Shown here: positions 7,742-14,749 of the stretch, piece after piece
Position numbering within the stretch: the first letter of the stretch is position 1
How the letters are laid out: every line of letters starts with the position of its first letter
Origin: DATBHW01 sp046704085
GTDB lineage: Bacteria; Chloroflexota; Ktedonobacteria; Ktedonobacterales; DATBGS01
Length of the DNA stretch: 25,302 nucleotides
Assembly (NCBI GenBank): GCA_046704085.1
Contig: JBJKSJ010000119.1
Coordinates: 1 to 25,302, forward strand
Reading direction: 5' to 3'
Notes under the pieces: model-generated
Database searches by the model: none
What the model saw: only the letters and a program-made list of their open reading frames with translations
Told to the model about the DNA's origin: nothing
Made by a program: the position numbers and the translations under genes

Positions 7742-9328
7742 ATGTTCCCAGATTATTATGCGATCCTTGGCGTCAAGCATAGTGTCTCACAGGAAGAGAT
7801 CAAGCAAGCCTTTCGCGCACTGGCGCTCCAGTATCATCCTGATGTGATGCCCGACAATCCCACGGCAAACGAAGATTTTCGGCATATCTACGAGGCGTAT
7901 CAGGTACTCTCCTCAGTGGAAATGCGAAGGGAATATGACCAGATGCAGGCGCAAAACTACAAGGGAGCCTCTAACGGGCGTTCCCAGGCTAAACGGCCTG
8001 GAGGCGCGGCGCCCCCAGGAAACAGCGCGATAACCATCGTCACTCCAAGCCTGGAACTGAATTGCACGCTCTCCCAAAAGCAAGCGCCTGTCTATCACGA
8101 AGAGCGCCTGCTCTATCTGCTGAGCGAGTTGATCCCGGTCGCCAATGGCGCGCTCATGGAGACGCTTCCGCTGAACCTCTGCCTGGCAATTGATCGCAGC
8201 AGTTCCATGCGTGGCGAAAAACTGCGCGCCATCAAGAACGCGCTCCGTTCACTCATCGCCCGCCTTCAGCCGGATGACATCCTCTCCGTCGTGGCCTTTG
8301 ATAACCGCGCGGAGGTCGTCGTCCGCGCTGAGGCCCAGCAGCTTCCCGAAGTCCTCATCGGGTCCATCGAGCGGCTGATGGAGCGCGGCGGCACCAAGAT
8401 CAGCATGGGGTTGGAGGCCGCGCTGGAAGAGGTGGAGCGCTTCGCCCGCCAGCCAACCGTCAGCCATATCATCCTCTTGACCGACGGTGAAACCCTGGCC
8501 GACGAAGAACGCTGCCTGGAACTGGCGCTGAAGGCTCACGAGCAGAGCATGAGCATCACCGCGCTGGGCATCGGCACCGAATGGAACGACGCCTTGCTCG
8601 ATCAGATTGCCGCCATCAGCGACGGCTCCGCCGATTATCTGGCAAGCTCCAATGATATTTTCGCCGCATTGGCCTATCGCGTAGACGTGCTGCGCAAGAC
8701 CCTGGCAACCAACGTCAAGCTCTCAGTGGCCCTGGAAGGGGACGTTCGGCTGCGCCGGGTGACACGGGTGATCCCCGATATTAGCGAACTGATGGACGCC
8801 GCGCCCGCCGACCAGCACTGGATGATGACGCGCGACGCGCAGCTTGACCTCGGCAACGTGGCCGCCTCCGCCCAGGACTGCGCGCTGGCGCTCCTCTGGG
8901 AGATCATCCTGCCTGCCAACGTCAGCGGGCACTACATCCTGGGCCAGATCGAGGCCAAGTACGACATCCCCAGCGCCAAATTACTGGATCAGCGCCGCAG
9001 CGAGCGCCTTGCCATCGATTTCGTGGAGATGATGCCCTCAAGCAGCCAGGTGATCCCGTCACGAGTCAAAGAGGCCATCGAATATGTGACCGCCTATCGC
9101 ATCCAGAACAAAGCGCGCGACCTGGCTCAGCAGGGCGACCACAAAGGCGCCAGCAAACTGCTCCATACCGCCTCGCTGCGCCTACGCGCCGTCGCCCAGG
9201 ACGACCTGGCGAAAGAAGCGCAGGCCCAGGCCCAGCAGCTACTCAAGAGGCAGGTTCCAGATCGCGCGGCGGCGCTCAAACTGAAATACGGCACCAAACA
9301 TCTCCGCACCCACCAGCGCCAGCCATAA
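7742..9328 (+). CDS. J-domain-VWA domain fusion protein
   Basis: A 528-residue protein. Residues 1-68 are a J domain (DYYAILGV, helix II QAFRALALQY, the HPD triad at 32-34, then AYQVLSS), the part of DnaJ that stimulates DnaK ATPase. After a Gly/Pro-rich linker, residues about 140-315 are a von Willebrand A domain with an intact metal-dependent adhesion site: DRSSS (Asp151, Ser153, Ser155), Thr218 in GGTK and Asp248 in LLTDGE. The C-terminal third has a beta-rich region and a helical end with TAYRIQNKARDLAQQGD, a layout common in bacterial VWA proteins of the same type. No membrane segment is visible. It has its own promoter but follows the kinase/phosphatase operon. It probably brings DnaK to partners bound through the VWA site; the partners are unknown. 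Confidence 0.9.
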   Translation: MFPDYYAILGVKHSVSQEEIKQAFRALALQYHPDVMPDNPTANEDFRHIYEAYQVLSSVEMRREYDQMQAQNYKGASNGRSQAKRPGGAAPPGNSAITIVTPSLELNCTLSQKQAPVYHEERLLYLLSELIPVANGALMETLPLNLCLAIDRSSSMRGEKLRAIKNALRSLIARLQPDDILSVVAFDNRAEVVVRAEAQQLPEVLIGSIERLMERGGTKISMGLEAALEEVERFARQPTVSHIILLTDGETLADEERCLELALKAHEQSMSITALGIGTEWNDALLDQIAAISDGSADYLASSNDIFAALAYRVDVLRKTLATNVKLSVALEGDVRLRRVTRVIPDISELMDAAPADQHWMMTRDAQLDLGNVAASAQDCALALLWEIILPANVSGHYILGQIEAKYDIPSAKLLDQRRSERLAIDFVEMMPSSSQVIPSRVKEAIEYVTAYRIQNKARDLAQQGDHKGASKLLHTASLRLRAVAQDDLAKEAQAQAQQLLKRQVPDRAAALKLKYGTKHLRTHQRQP

Positions 9329-9340
9329 TGCCGCGTGCAG

Positions 9341-9360
9341 CGTCGGCCTCCGTGCCGACG
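9341..9360. terminator. Palindrome between convergent genes, possible bidirectional terminator
   Basis: CGTCGGC and GCCGACG form a 7-bp stem around a CTCCGT loop, 12 bp after the J-VWA stop and 18 bp before the end of the zinc-motif gene. It lacks a T tract. The same hairpin with the same CTCCGT loop occurs twice at 21578-21634, so it is equally a member of a dispersed repeat family. Confidence 0.4.
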
Positions 9361-9378
9361 AATCGCCCGCGCCAGTCA

Positions 9379-10917
9379 TTACGCCTGGTCGCCGTCCGGT
9401 TTTGCCTCCGTTCCCCCATCCTTGCTCGCAGCCTCAGCGTCGGGCGCCGGAGTCTTCGGCTCGCCAGCGGGCGCCTCTTCCTTGACCACCACCTGCGGCA
9501 TCTCCACCGGAATGCGCTGCCGCCCGCCCTCACGCGCCTGGCGATAGTGTTCCAGATCGCTCACCTGCCCGCCGGTTGAAGAGGGCGGCATCACCTCCTG
9601 GGCGAGCGAACGGACAAAACGCTCCAGCCGCTTCCAGCGCGGCGGGAAAGTTTCCGCGTAAAACTTCTCTTTGCCCTCCGGGCCAAAGGCATAGAAGGCA
9701 AACGGCTCATCCCCATAGCCATAGGACACCTTCACCACCGGAATACGCTGCAACTCGATCACCTGCAACGTGGCGCGCTCATCAGGCGCAATGTTCTTGC
9801 GGCTGGCGCGCCCAACTTCCTGTGCCGCCGCCCAGACAGGCTCAGGCACACCCACAGGCGGCGTCGGGCGCTCCAGCGCCTCGCTGGTCTCAATCGTGGC
9901 GACCACCTCACCATCAGCCCGGCGCAAAATCCGCTCTGGAATAGGCGATTGGCCCACCGTCCGGTCGGTCGGTCGCACATCGAAGCGGCGCACAATCTCT
10001 CGATGGCGGATCACCTTGCCCGATCCCTTGCAGACCGGGCACGCCTGATTCTTCGTCCCCTGGCAGACCGCGCAGACGCGCTTGCCATTGCCGCAGGTGC
10101 AATCAATCTCACCTTCCACGCAGTCCGGGCAGGGAATCGTGCCATTGGGGCGCTCGCCTGGCTGCCCCTGACTGGGGATCGGCACATACTGGCGCACGTT
10201 ATCGATCACCTCGCTGGCCCGGTCAGCCATCGATGAAGCCAGCTTATCCGCCTGATCTTGCAAGAAACCCTTACTGGCACGCTTCTGCCCCCAATCGGCG
10301 ATATAGCCCTTGCCCTTGCAGTGCGGGCAGCGCAGCTTCGTCCGCCCCTTACAATCAGGGCACACAATCCAGCCGCGCCCGCTGCAATTGGAGCAGGACG
10401 CCCGCCCGGTGCCATTGCAGGAGAGGCACAGTCCCAGTTCATCCCCCTCCGGCACACGCTCGCGCACAATCTGCGAGCGCAGGTCCGTCACCGGGGCAAG
10501 CTCGTAATCCCAGACCGGCATGATCCGCCCGGTGGGCATCGGCTGCGCCCCCGTATACGGCTCAGTCGTAATCTCGAAGCTGCGCCCCTCCCAGCGCGTT
10601 TTCGCCGCAATCTCCCACAGATCAAGCCGCTCCCAGGCGCGAATTGCCATGCTCTCGCTCAGGTCAGGCGTCACCATGAAATCCTGGTCCGTCCACTTCT
10701 TCGCCAGCCCCCGCAGATACTCTTCCTCCCGGCTGCCCGTCAGCCGCGTCGGCGGATACGGCGCGCTCTCCTCCCACAGGTCATTCAGGCGATCAAACGC
10801 CTGGCGCAATCGCCCGCTGGCCTCATTCAGCCCGTCGCGCACCATCTTACTGGCATCCTGAAACCGCCGGTTCAGATCATCTCCATCGGGCGGAAATCGC
10901 TGCCCATTATCACCCAT
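9379..10917 (-). CDS. DnaJ-type zinc-motif protein lacking a J domain
   Basis: A 512-residue protein. Two cysteine blocks are seen: residues 164-200 with CLSCNGTG, CSNCSGRG, CPDCKGRT and CPHCKGKG, and residues 263-296 with CPDCVEGE, a CTCGNG variant, CAVCQGTK and CPVCKGSG. These are CxxCxGxG motifs as in the zinc region of DnaJ, doubled, probably binding four zinc ions. There is no J domain and no DnaJ C-terminal substrate domain. The N-terminus is helical and the C-terminal tail is Ala/Pro/Glu-rich and likely disordered. ATG 10917 is chosen because GAGGAG lies six bases upstream; the frame extends to 10965 without support. It converges on the J-VWA gene, so the two halves of a DnaJ are encoded side by side. 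Function unknown; a chaperone or assembly role is an inference. Confidence 0.82.
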   Translation of the reverse strand: MGDNGQRFPPDGDDLNRRFQDASKMVRDGLNEASGRLRQAFDRLNDLWEESAPYPPTRLTGSREEEYLRGLAKKWTDQDFMVTPDLSESMAIRAWERLDLWEIAAKTRWEGRSFEITTEPYTGAQPMPTGRIMPVWDYELAPVTDLRSQIVRERVPEGDELGLCLSCNGTGRASCSNCSGRGWIVCPDCKGRTKLRCPHCKGKGYIADWGQKRASKGFLQDQADKLASSMADRASEVIDNVRQYVPIPSQGQPGERPNGTIPCPDCVEGEIDCTCGNGKRVCAVCQGTKNQACPVCKGSGKVIRHREIVRRFDVRPTDRTVGQSPIPERILRRADGEVVATIETSEALERPTPPVGVPEPVWAAAQEVGRASRKNIAPDERATLQVIELQRIPVVKVSYGYGDEPFAFYAFGPEGKEKFYAETFPPRWKRLERFVRSLAQEVMPPSSTGGQVSDLEHYRQAREGGRQRIPVEMPQVVVKEEAPAGEPKTPAPDAEAASKDGGTEAKPDGDQA

Positions 10918-11138
10918 AGCCTTCTCCTCTTTATGCCAACGCCAATCGCCCGGCTCGCGCTTCACTTCCTGGGCGACTCGCCTGGATCACTCCTACACGC
11001 TACACCTTCTCTACGATCTGGCCCAGCCCAGGTTGCACCACCCAGTGTACACGCGGCAGCAGCGCGGCGTCAACCAGAACAGAAGCCAGGGTTCCGTCAA
11101 AAAGAGAAGGTATGCAAGCGCACAGTGATACTTGTACC

Positions 11139-11155
11139 CCCGGCTTCCAGCCGGG
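11139..11155. repeat. Short palindrome around TCC
   Basis: CCCGGCT and AGCCGGG form a perfect 7-bp stem around TCC. A degenerate inverted copy of the GGCTTCCAG core is present at about 11191-11200 (ACTGGAAGC), suggesting a modular repeat element. Confidence 0.5.
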
Positions 11156-11204
11156 CCGTCCTGGGGCGAGGTGGTGGACCATCGCTGTGCCGACTGGAAG
11201 CACG

Positions 11205-11228
11205 GCGCCCCAGGCTCACCTGGGGCGC
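11205..11228 (-). terminator. Strong hairpin downstream of the hendecad-repeat gene
   Basis: GCGCCCCAGG and CCTGGGGCGC form a perfect 10-bp stem with a four-base loop, 32 bp after the stop codon of the minus-strand gene. No T tract follows, so it may be a transcript-stabilising hairpin or a repeat rather than a true intrinsic terminator. Confidence 0.45.
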
Positions 11229-11260
11229 ATCCCGATGAAGCGCGCGGAGCGCCAGCGTCT

Positions 11261-12397
11261 CTACTGCGTGGACGACTCCTTGCGGCCATTCACCTGCTGG
11301 TCCGTCTCGGTAGCCGGAGCAGACGACCCCAGCGGGGTAAACGTCGACGTTCCTGGGCGCACATCCGCCTGGATCATCGGTGAGCCTGGAGGACGCCTCA
11401 GTTGTGGTTGATCGCTGCGATTAGACTCCATGCGCTGGCGCACATCCTCAGCCGCCTGCTGCATTCGATGGGAGGTCTGCTGCCAGAGACTTTGCAGCCG
11501 CCGCCGCTGCCAGTAGGCCACGCCCACCAGCCCAAAGACCAGCCCCAGGCTCAAGCCCGCCACCCAGGGCAGCCAACTCACCCCCGACGCGGGCTGCTCT
11601 TCCTTCGCTTCCCGGCGCGCCCGCCGCTCGATACGCTTCCCAGCCTTTTTCTCCGGCTTCGTCTCCATCTTGGGCGCCTGTGTCTCCAATCCATAGCGTC
11701 CATCCGAGAGATCATTGACGCTCTGCCCAACATTCATCGCCGCGCGCCTGAGAACGCGGGGAACACGCTTCCCCAGCCCTTCCTCCTCGCGCGCTGGCAG
11801 CACAACAGGCGCCTGGAGCGATTGCAGCGGCGTCGGCTCAGGCGCCCGGTTTGCCAGCAGCGGTATCCAGCCAGTGACGCGCTCCAGCACCCCAACGGCG
11901 CGCTGGGCCGCCTGCGCCGCAACCTCCGCAGCCTCGGCAGCGCGTTCCGCTGAAAGATCAACGCTGCGCTCGGAGTCATCATACCAGCGTTCTGCGGCAG
12001 AAGGTACATCCTGGAACATTCGCCCCTGCGTGGCGCGAGGGGTGGGCACAGAGAGCAGCGGCCTGTTCGAGAGACGGCCCACAGTCTTACCTGCCTGGAA
12101 CGCCACGCGGCGCTGCACGCTCGCCGCTGACGGCAGCGTCTCGCCCCCGCGCTTCGCCAGACTCGTGGTTTTCTCGCGCGCGCGTCCAACCAGATCGCTC
12201 GTCGTCTGGCCCACCTGCCCGGCCAGATCGCTCGTCGTCTGAGCAACCTGTTCGGCAATATTACTGGACGCCTGGCTCACCTGCCCGGTCACATCCCCAA
12301 CGCGCTCCGCCAGGGTTGGTTTGCGCCGCCAGGGCAGCCAGCGGCGTCTCGGCTGGCCGGTAACGACCTCACGTACATCTTCCAAGGTGGTTGGCAT
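11261..12397 (-). CDS. Single-pass membrane protein with 11-residue repeats
   Basis: A 378-residue protein of unknown family. Residues 40-83 hold four consecutive 11-residue units: VSQASSNIAEQ, VAQTTSDLAGQ, VGQTTSDLVGR and AREKTTSLAKR. Such hendecads form long amphipathic helices, as in LEA proteins, apolipoproteins and synuclein. A second Ala-rich helix is seen at about 148-172 (AAEAAEVAAQAAQRA). A basic stretch (about 250-265) precedes one membrane segment at about 275-296 (WLPWVAGLSLGLVFGLVGVAYW), followed by an RRR stop and a helical, then Pro/Ser-rich tail. The start ATG 12397 has GAGGAGG nine bases upstream. No enzymatic motif is present. A role in membrane binding or stress protection is an inference from the repeat type only. 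Confidence 0.75.
   Translation of the reverse strand: MPTTLEDVREVVTGQPRRRWLPWRRKPTLAERVGDVTGQVSQASSNIAEQVAQTTSDLAGQVGQTTSDLVGRAREKTTSLAKRGGETLPSAASVQRRVAFQAGKTVGRLSNRPLLSVPTPRATQGRMFQDVPSAAERWYDDSERSVDLSAERAAEAAEVAAQAAQRAVGVLERVTGWIPLLANRAPEPTPLQSLQAPVVLPAREEEGLGKRVPRVLRRAAMNVGQSVNDLSDGRYGLETQAPKMETKPEKKAGKRIERRARREAKEEQPASGVSWLPWVAGLSLGLVFGLVGVAYWQRRRLQSLWQQTSHRMQQAAEDVRQRMESNRSDQPQLRRPPGSPMIQADVRPGTSTFTPLGSSAPATETDQQVNGRKESSTQ
12190..12241 (-). repeat. 33-bp tandem repeat encoding hendecads
   Basis: A 19-base stretch at 12190-12208 recurs exactly at 12223-12241, a 33-bp period equal to 11 codons. It encodes the QTTSDL parts of two adjacent hendecads and shows that the array grew by recent in-frame duplication. 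Confidence 0.75.
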
Positions 12398-12507
12398 AAA
12401 GCGTTTCCTCCTCTATCCGCGAATGAATGCTTGCAACACACGGTCCAGATTAGAAGAGCGCGTGCAAGACACGTACCACGCGAACGAGGAGGAAGCATGG
12501 GAACAGA

Positions 12508-13509
12508 TCAGGATGCTGACGCGGCCCCTTCCTTGAAAGAAACGGCGTCGCCTGTGGCATCGCCCAGCCCCACGCGCCGGGCCAGCAGATCGGCCACCGC
12601 GTAAGGATTGGCGCGCCGCTCGACGACCTCATCGATCAGCCGCTGCCACTCGTCTTCGGGCACCTCGCGCTTCAGCCGCTGCGCCAGGGCATGCTGAAGC
12701 AGCGCCAGCACCTCGCTGCGCACCTGACGCTGGCTGCGCTGAGTCAGTTGCCCGCTCTCGCCCAGAAAGGCGCGATGCCGAAAGAGCGCGTCAACCAGTT
12801 CCGTGATCCCTTCGCCCTGCATCGCCGAGGTCTTCAGGATGGGCACGCGCCAGACCTCCGCAGATTTTGGCTGTTTTCCGGCCAGGCTGAGCAGCATACG
12901 CAGTTCCGCCGCCGTCTGGTCTGCGCCAGGTCGGTCCGCTTTGTTGACCACAAAAATATCGGCAATCTCCAGGATGCCCGCCTTCAGCGCCTGAATATCA
13001 TCACCCATGCCCGGCGCCTGCACCACCAGCACCGTATGCGCGGCGCGCACAATCTCCACCTCCGCCTGCCCCGCCCCTACCGTCTCGATAATGACGACAT
13101 CAAAGCCCGCCGCATCCAGCGCCCGCACCACATCTCTCGTCGAGGCCGCCAGCCCGCCCAGGTTGCCCCGGCTCGCCATGCTGCGAATAAAGACATGCGG
13201 ATCGCCCGCCAGTTCCTGCATGCGAATGCGGTCGCCCAGCAGCGCCCCGCCGGTAAACGGGCTGCTGGGGTCCACCGCGACCACGCCGATACGCAGATCG
13301 CGCCGCCGCAGGTCGCGGGCTATCTGCGTCACCAGCGTGCTTTTCCCCGCCCCCGGCGAGCCGGTCACGCCGACGATCTGCGCGCGCCCGCTCTGCGGAT
13401 AGAGCCTCGCCAGATAGTCATGCGCTTCGGGCGCCTCGTTCTCAATCAGCGTCACGATGCGCGCCAGTGCGCGGCGGTCGCCACTCAGCACGCGCTCCAC
13501 AATATCCAT
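12508..13509 (-). CDS. meaB: Methylmalonyl-CoA mutase-associated GTPase MeaB
   Basis: A 333-residue G3E-family GTPase. It shows a Walker A loop GSPGAGKS (50-57), the MeaB-type switch region (VVAVDPSSPFTGGALLGDR), the segment RSMASRGNLGGL, ETVGAGQ (142-148) and the base-recognition motif NKAD (189-192). MeaB gates cobalamin loading of methylmalonyl-CoA mutase and protects the enzyme from inactivation. Length is normal. The start codon lies two bases after the stop of the B12-binding subunit gene (TAAGCATG), indicating translational coupling and a shared operon. ArgK/YgfD is the same family under another name. Confidence 0.96.
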   Translation of the reverse strand: MDIVERVLSGDRRALARIVTLIENEAPEAHDYLARLYPQSGRAQIVGVTGSPGAGKSTLVTQIARDLRRRDLRIGVVAVDPSSPFTGGALLGDRIRMQELAGDPHVFIRSMASRGNLGGLAASTRDVVRALDAAGFDVVIIETVGAGQAEVEIVRAAHTVLVVQAPGMGDDIQALKAGILEIADIFVVNKADRPGADQTAAELRMLLSLAGKQPKSAEVWRVPILKTSAMQGEGITELVDALFRHRAFLGESGQLTQRSQRQVRSEVLALLQHALAQRLKREVPEDEWQRLIDEVVERRANPYAVADLLARRVGLGDATGDAVSFKEGAASAS

Positions 13510-13511
13510 GC

Positions 13512-13979
13512 TTACTGCGCCGCCTTTCCCGTCTGCCCGCTCGCCGCGTCTCGCGTCGCGGCAGCGCCCGCCAGGCGGGAGGGATGGATATTGCTGCGCA
13601 CAAAGTCAATAATCTCCTCGGTGGACGTGCCCGGCCCAAAGTTGCCTCTGATGCCCAGCGCCTCAATCGCCGGAATATCCTCATCCGGCAAAATGCCCCC
13701 CGCCACCACCAGTACATCATCGACGCCTTGCTCGCGCAGCAGTTCCATCACCTTGGGGAAGATCGCCATATGCGCGCCGGAAAGAATACTCATCAAGATC
13801 GCATCCACATCCTCCTGAATGGCGGCCTCCACAATCATCTGCGGCGTCTGGCGAATGCCCGTATAGATCACCTCCATCCCGGCATCGCGCAGCGCCCGCG
13901 CAATCACCTTCGCCCCGCGATCATGCCCATCCAATCCTGGTTTGGCAACCAGCACGCGAATCTTGCGTTCTTCAGCCAT
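13512..13979 (-). CDS. Stand-alone cobalamin-binding subunit of a methylmalonyl-CoA mutase-type enzyme
   Basis: A 155-residue B12-binding domain protein. The DxHxxG motif is D17-G-H-D-R-G22 (in KPGLDGHDRGAK), so His19 would be the lower axial ligand of cobalamin. The SILSG and VVAGGILP segments complete the usual binding site. This corresponds to the C-terminal domain of methylmalonyl-CoA mutase; in many archaea and some bacteria it is a separate small subunit that pairs with a catalytic large subunit. That large subunit is not in this window. ATG 13979 is chosen because the conserved fold begins directly after it; the frame opens to 14039 but that extension overlaps the toxin gene stop. The last 25 residues are Ala/Gly-rich and non-conserved. 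It is coupled to meaB. Ethylmalonyl- or isobutyryl-CoA mutase subunits are alternatives. Confidence 0.9.
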   Translation of the reverse strand: MAEERKIRVLVAKPGLDGHDRGAKVIARALRDAGMEVIYTGIRQTPQMIVEAAIQEDVDAILMSILSGAHMAIFPKVMELLREQGVDDVLVVAGGILPDEDIPAIEALGIRGNFGPGTSTEEIIDFVRSNIHPSRLAGAAATRDAASGQTGKAAQ

Positions 13980-14035
13980 GTTCTTCACCTTTATGTTTTT
14001 CTGTATGACAAGAGCGCCCTCTGATGGACCGGCGC

Positions 14036-14434
14036 TCAACCTTCTGCCGATGGATCGCGCTCGCCTGGCTCCGCTAGCCGCTCCTGCTCCACACGGTCAG
14101 GATAAATGGTTGTAAAGTGATGCAGGAGACGATCCTGATAGGCACGAATCGCCTCGTGAGCGCGCTGAATAAGTTCGGCGCGTGGTCTTCTTACAATTGC
14201 CACGCGCAACAGCACAACGCCGTAAGTAGGTATCTGGTCTCGAAAGACGTATCCGACAAACTCGCGGTCATTTGTCAGAATAATGGCACCTTGTTCTTGC
14301 GCCAGGGCCATGAGTGGTGGGTCTTCGAGCCTTCGTTCGGTCGCGCTCTCGGCCAGCCAGCGTACATCATGTCCGTCGGCGCGCAGACGGACAACAAGCG
14401 CACGATCAATATTCACATCCGCCAGGAACTTCAC
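14036..14434 (-). CDS. DUF5615 PIN-like putative toxin
   Basis: A 132-residue protein opening with MKFLADVNIDRALVVRLR and GHDVRWLAE, followed by EDPPLMALAQEQGAIILTNDREF; this is the DUF5615 (Mut7-C/PIN-like) pattern. Putative active-site acids are Asp6, Asp38 and Asp56 (TNDREF). PIN-like proteins are Mg-dependent RNases, and DUF5615 is usually the toxin partner of DUF433. It overlaps the DUF433 gene by four bases (ATGA), the classical coupling of a toxin-antitoxin pair. Toxicity is not proven from sequence. Confidence 0.88.
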   Translation of the reverse strand: MKFLADVNIDRALVVRLRADGHDVRWLAESATERRLEDPPLMALAQEQGAIILTNDREFVGYVFRDQIPTYGVVLLRVAIVRRPRAELIQRAHEAIRAYQDRLLHHFTTIYPDRVEQERLAEPGERDPSAEG

Positions 14435-14712
14435 GGTGCCACTTGCTCCTCAACTCTGGTAAAGTCAGGTGGCTGACCAGCAAGCCGTGCCGCGTACTCA
14501 ATGGCAGCAACAACATCCTCAAGTCTCAGGAATGGGTAGGCATCGAGCAAATCTTCAACGGTATAACCACTCGCAAGGTTTTCAAGAATCGTCTCAACAG
14601 TGAGGCGACTTCCCTGGATCACTGGTTTGCCGTGCAAGATGCCTGGGTCGCTCTCGATTCCAGGATAGATTTGGCGCGGCTGGCTCACGTCTGCCTGCTC
14701 TATGTTTTCCAC
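14431..14712 (-). CDS. DUF433 family putative antitoxin
   Basis: A 93-residue protein with the DUF433 signature: ESDPGILHGKPVIQGSRL, TVETILENLASGYTVEDLL, then YPFLRLEDVVAAIEYA. It is a winged-helix-like DNA-binding domain and commonly acts as the antitoxin and autorepressor for a DUF5615 toxin. The start is GTG 14712, with GGAGG seven bases upstream, which decides the start. It is 37 bp downstream of the methyltransferase gene and overlaps the toxin gene by ATGA. An operator is likely in the short upstream gap, which carries CTGTATGAC at 14734-14742. Confidence 0.88.
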   Translation of the reverse strand: MENIEQADVSQPRQIYPGIESDPGILHGKPVIQGSRLTVETILENLASGYTVEDLLDAYPFLRLEDVVAAIEYAARLAGQPPDFTRVEEQVAP

Positions 14713-14749
14713 CTTGGTTCCTCCCTATAATCACTGTATGACTAACAGC

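Larger units (their letters stand above)
10918..11260. other. Intergenic region with two hairpins, no gene seen
   Basis: A 343-bp stretch between the start of the zinc-motif gene and the end of the hendecad-repeat gene. The first 200 bp hold no recognisable gene or RNA. The part nearer 11260 contains two strong hairpins (11139-11155 and 11205-11228). The promoter of the zinc-motif gene should be here, but no convincing -35/-10 pair was found. Confidence 0.6.

Noticed and set aside
12497..12604. A 35-codon plus-strand frame with a strong GAGGAGGAAGC ribosome-binding site
   Set aside because: It lies mostly antisense to the meaB C-terminus, has no recognisable features, and the site could be chance. 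Noted because the ribosome-binding site is unusually good.
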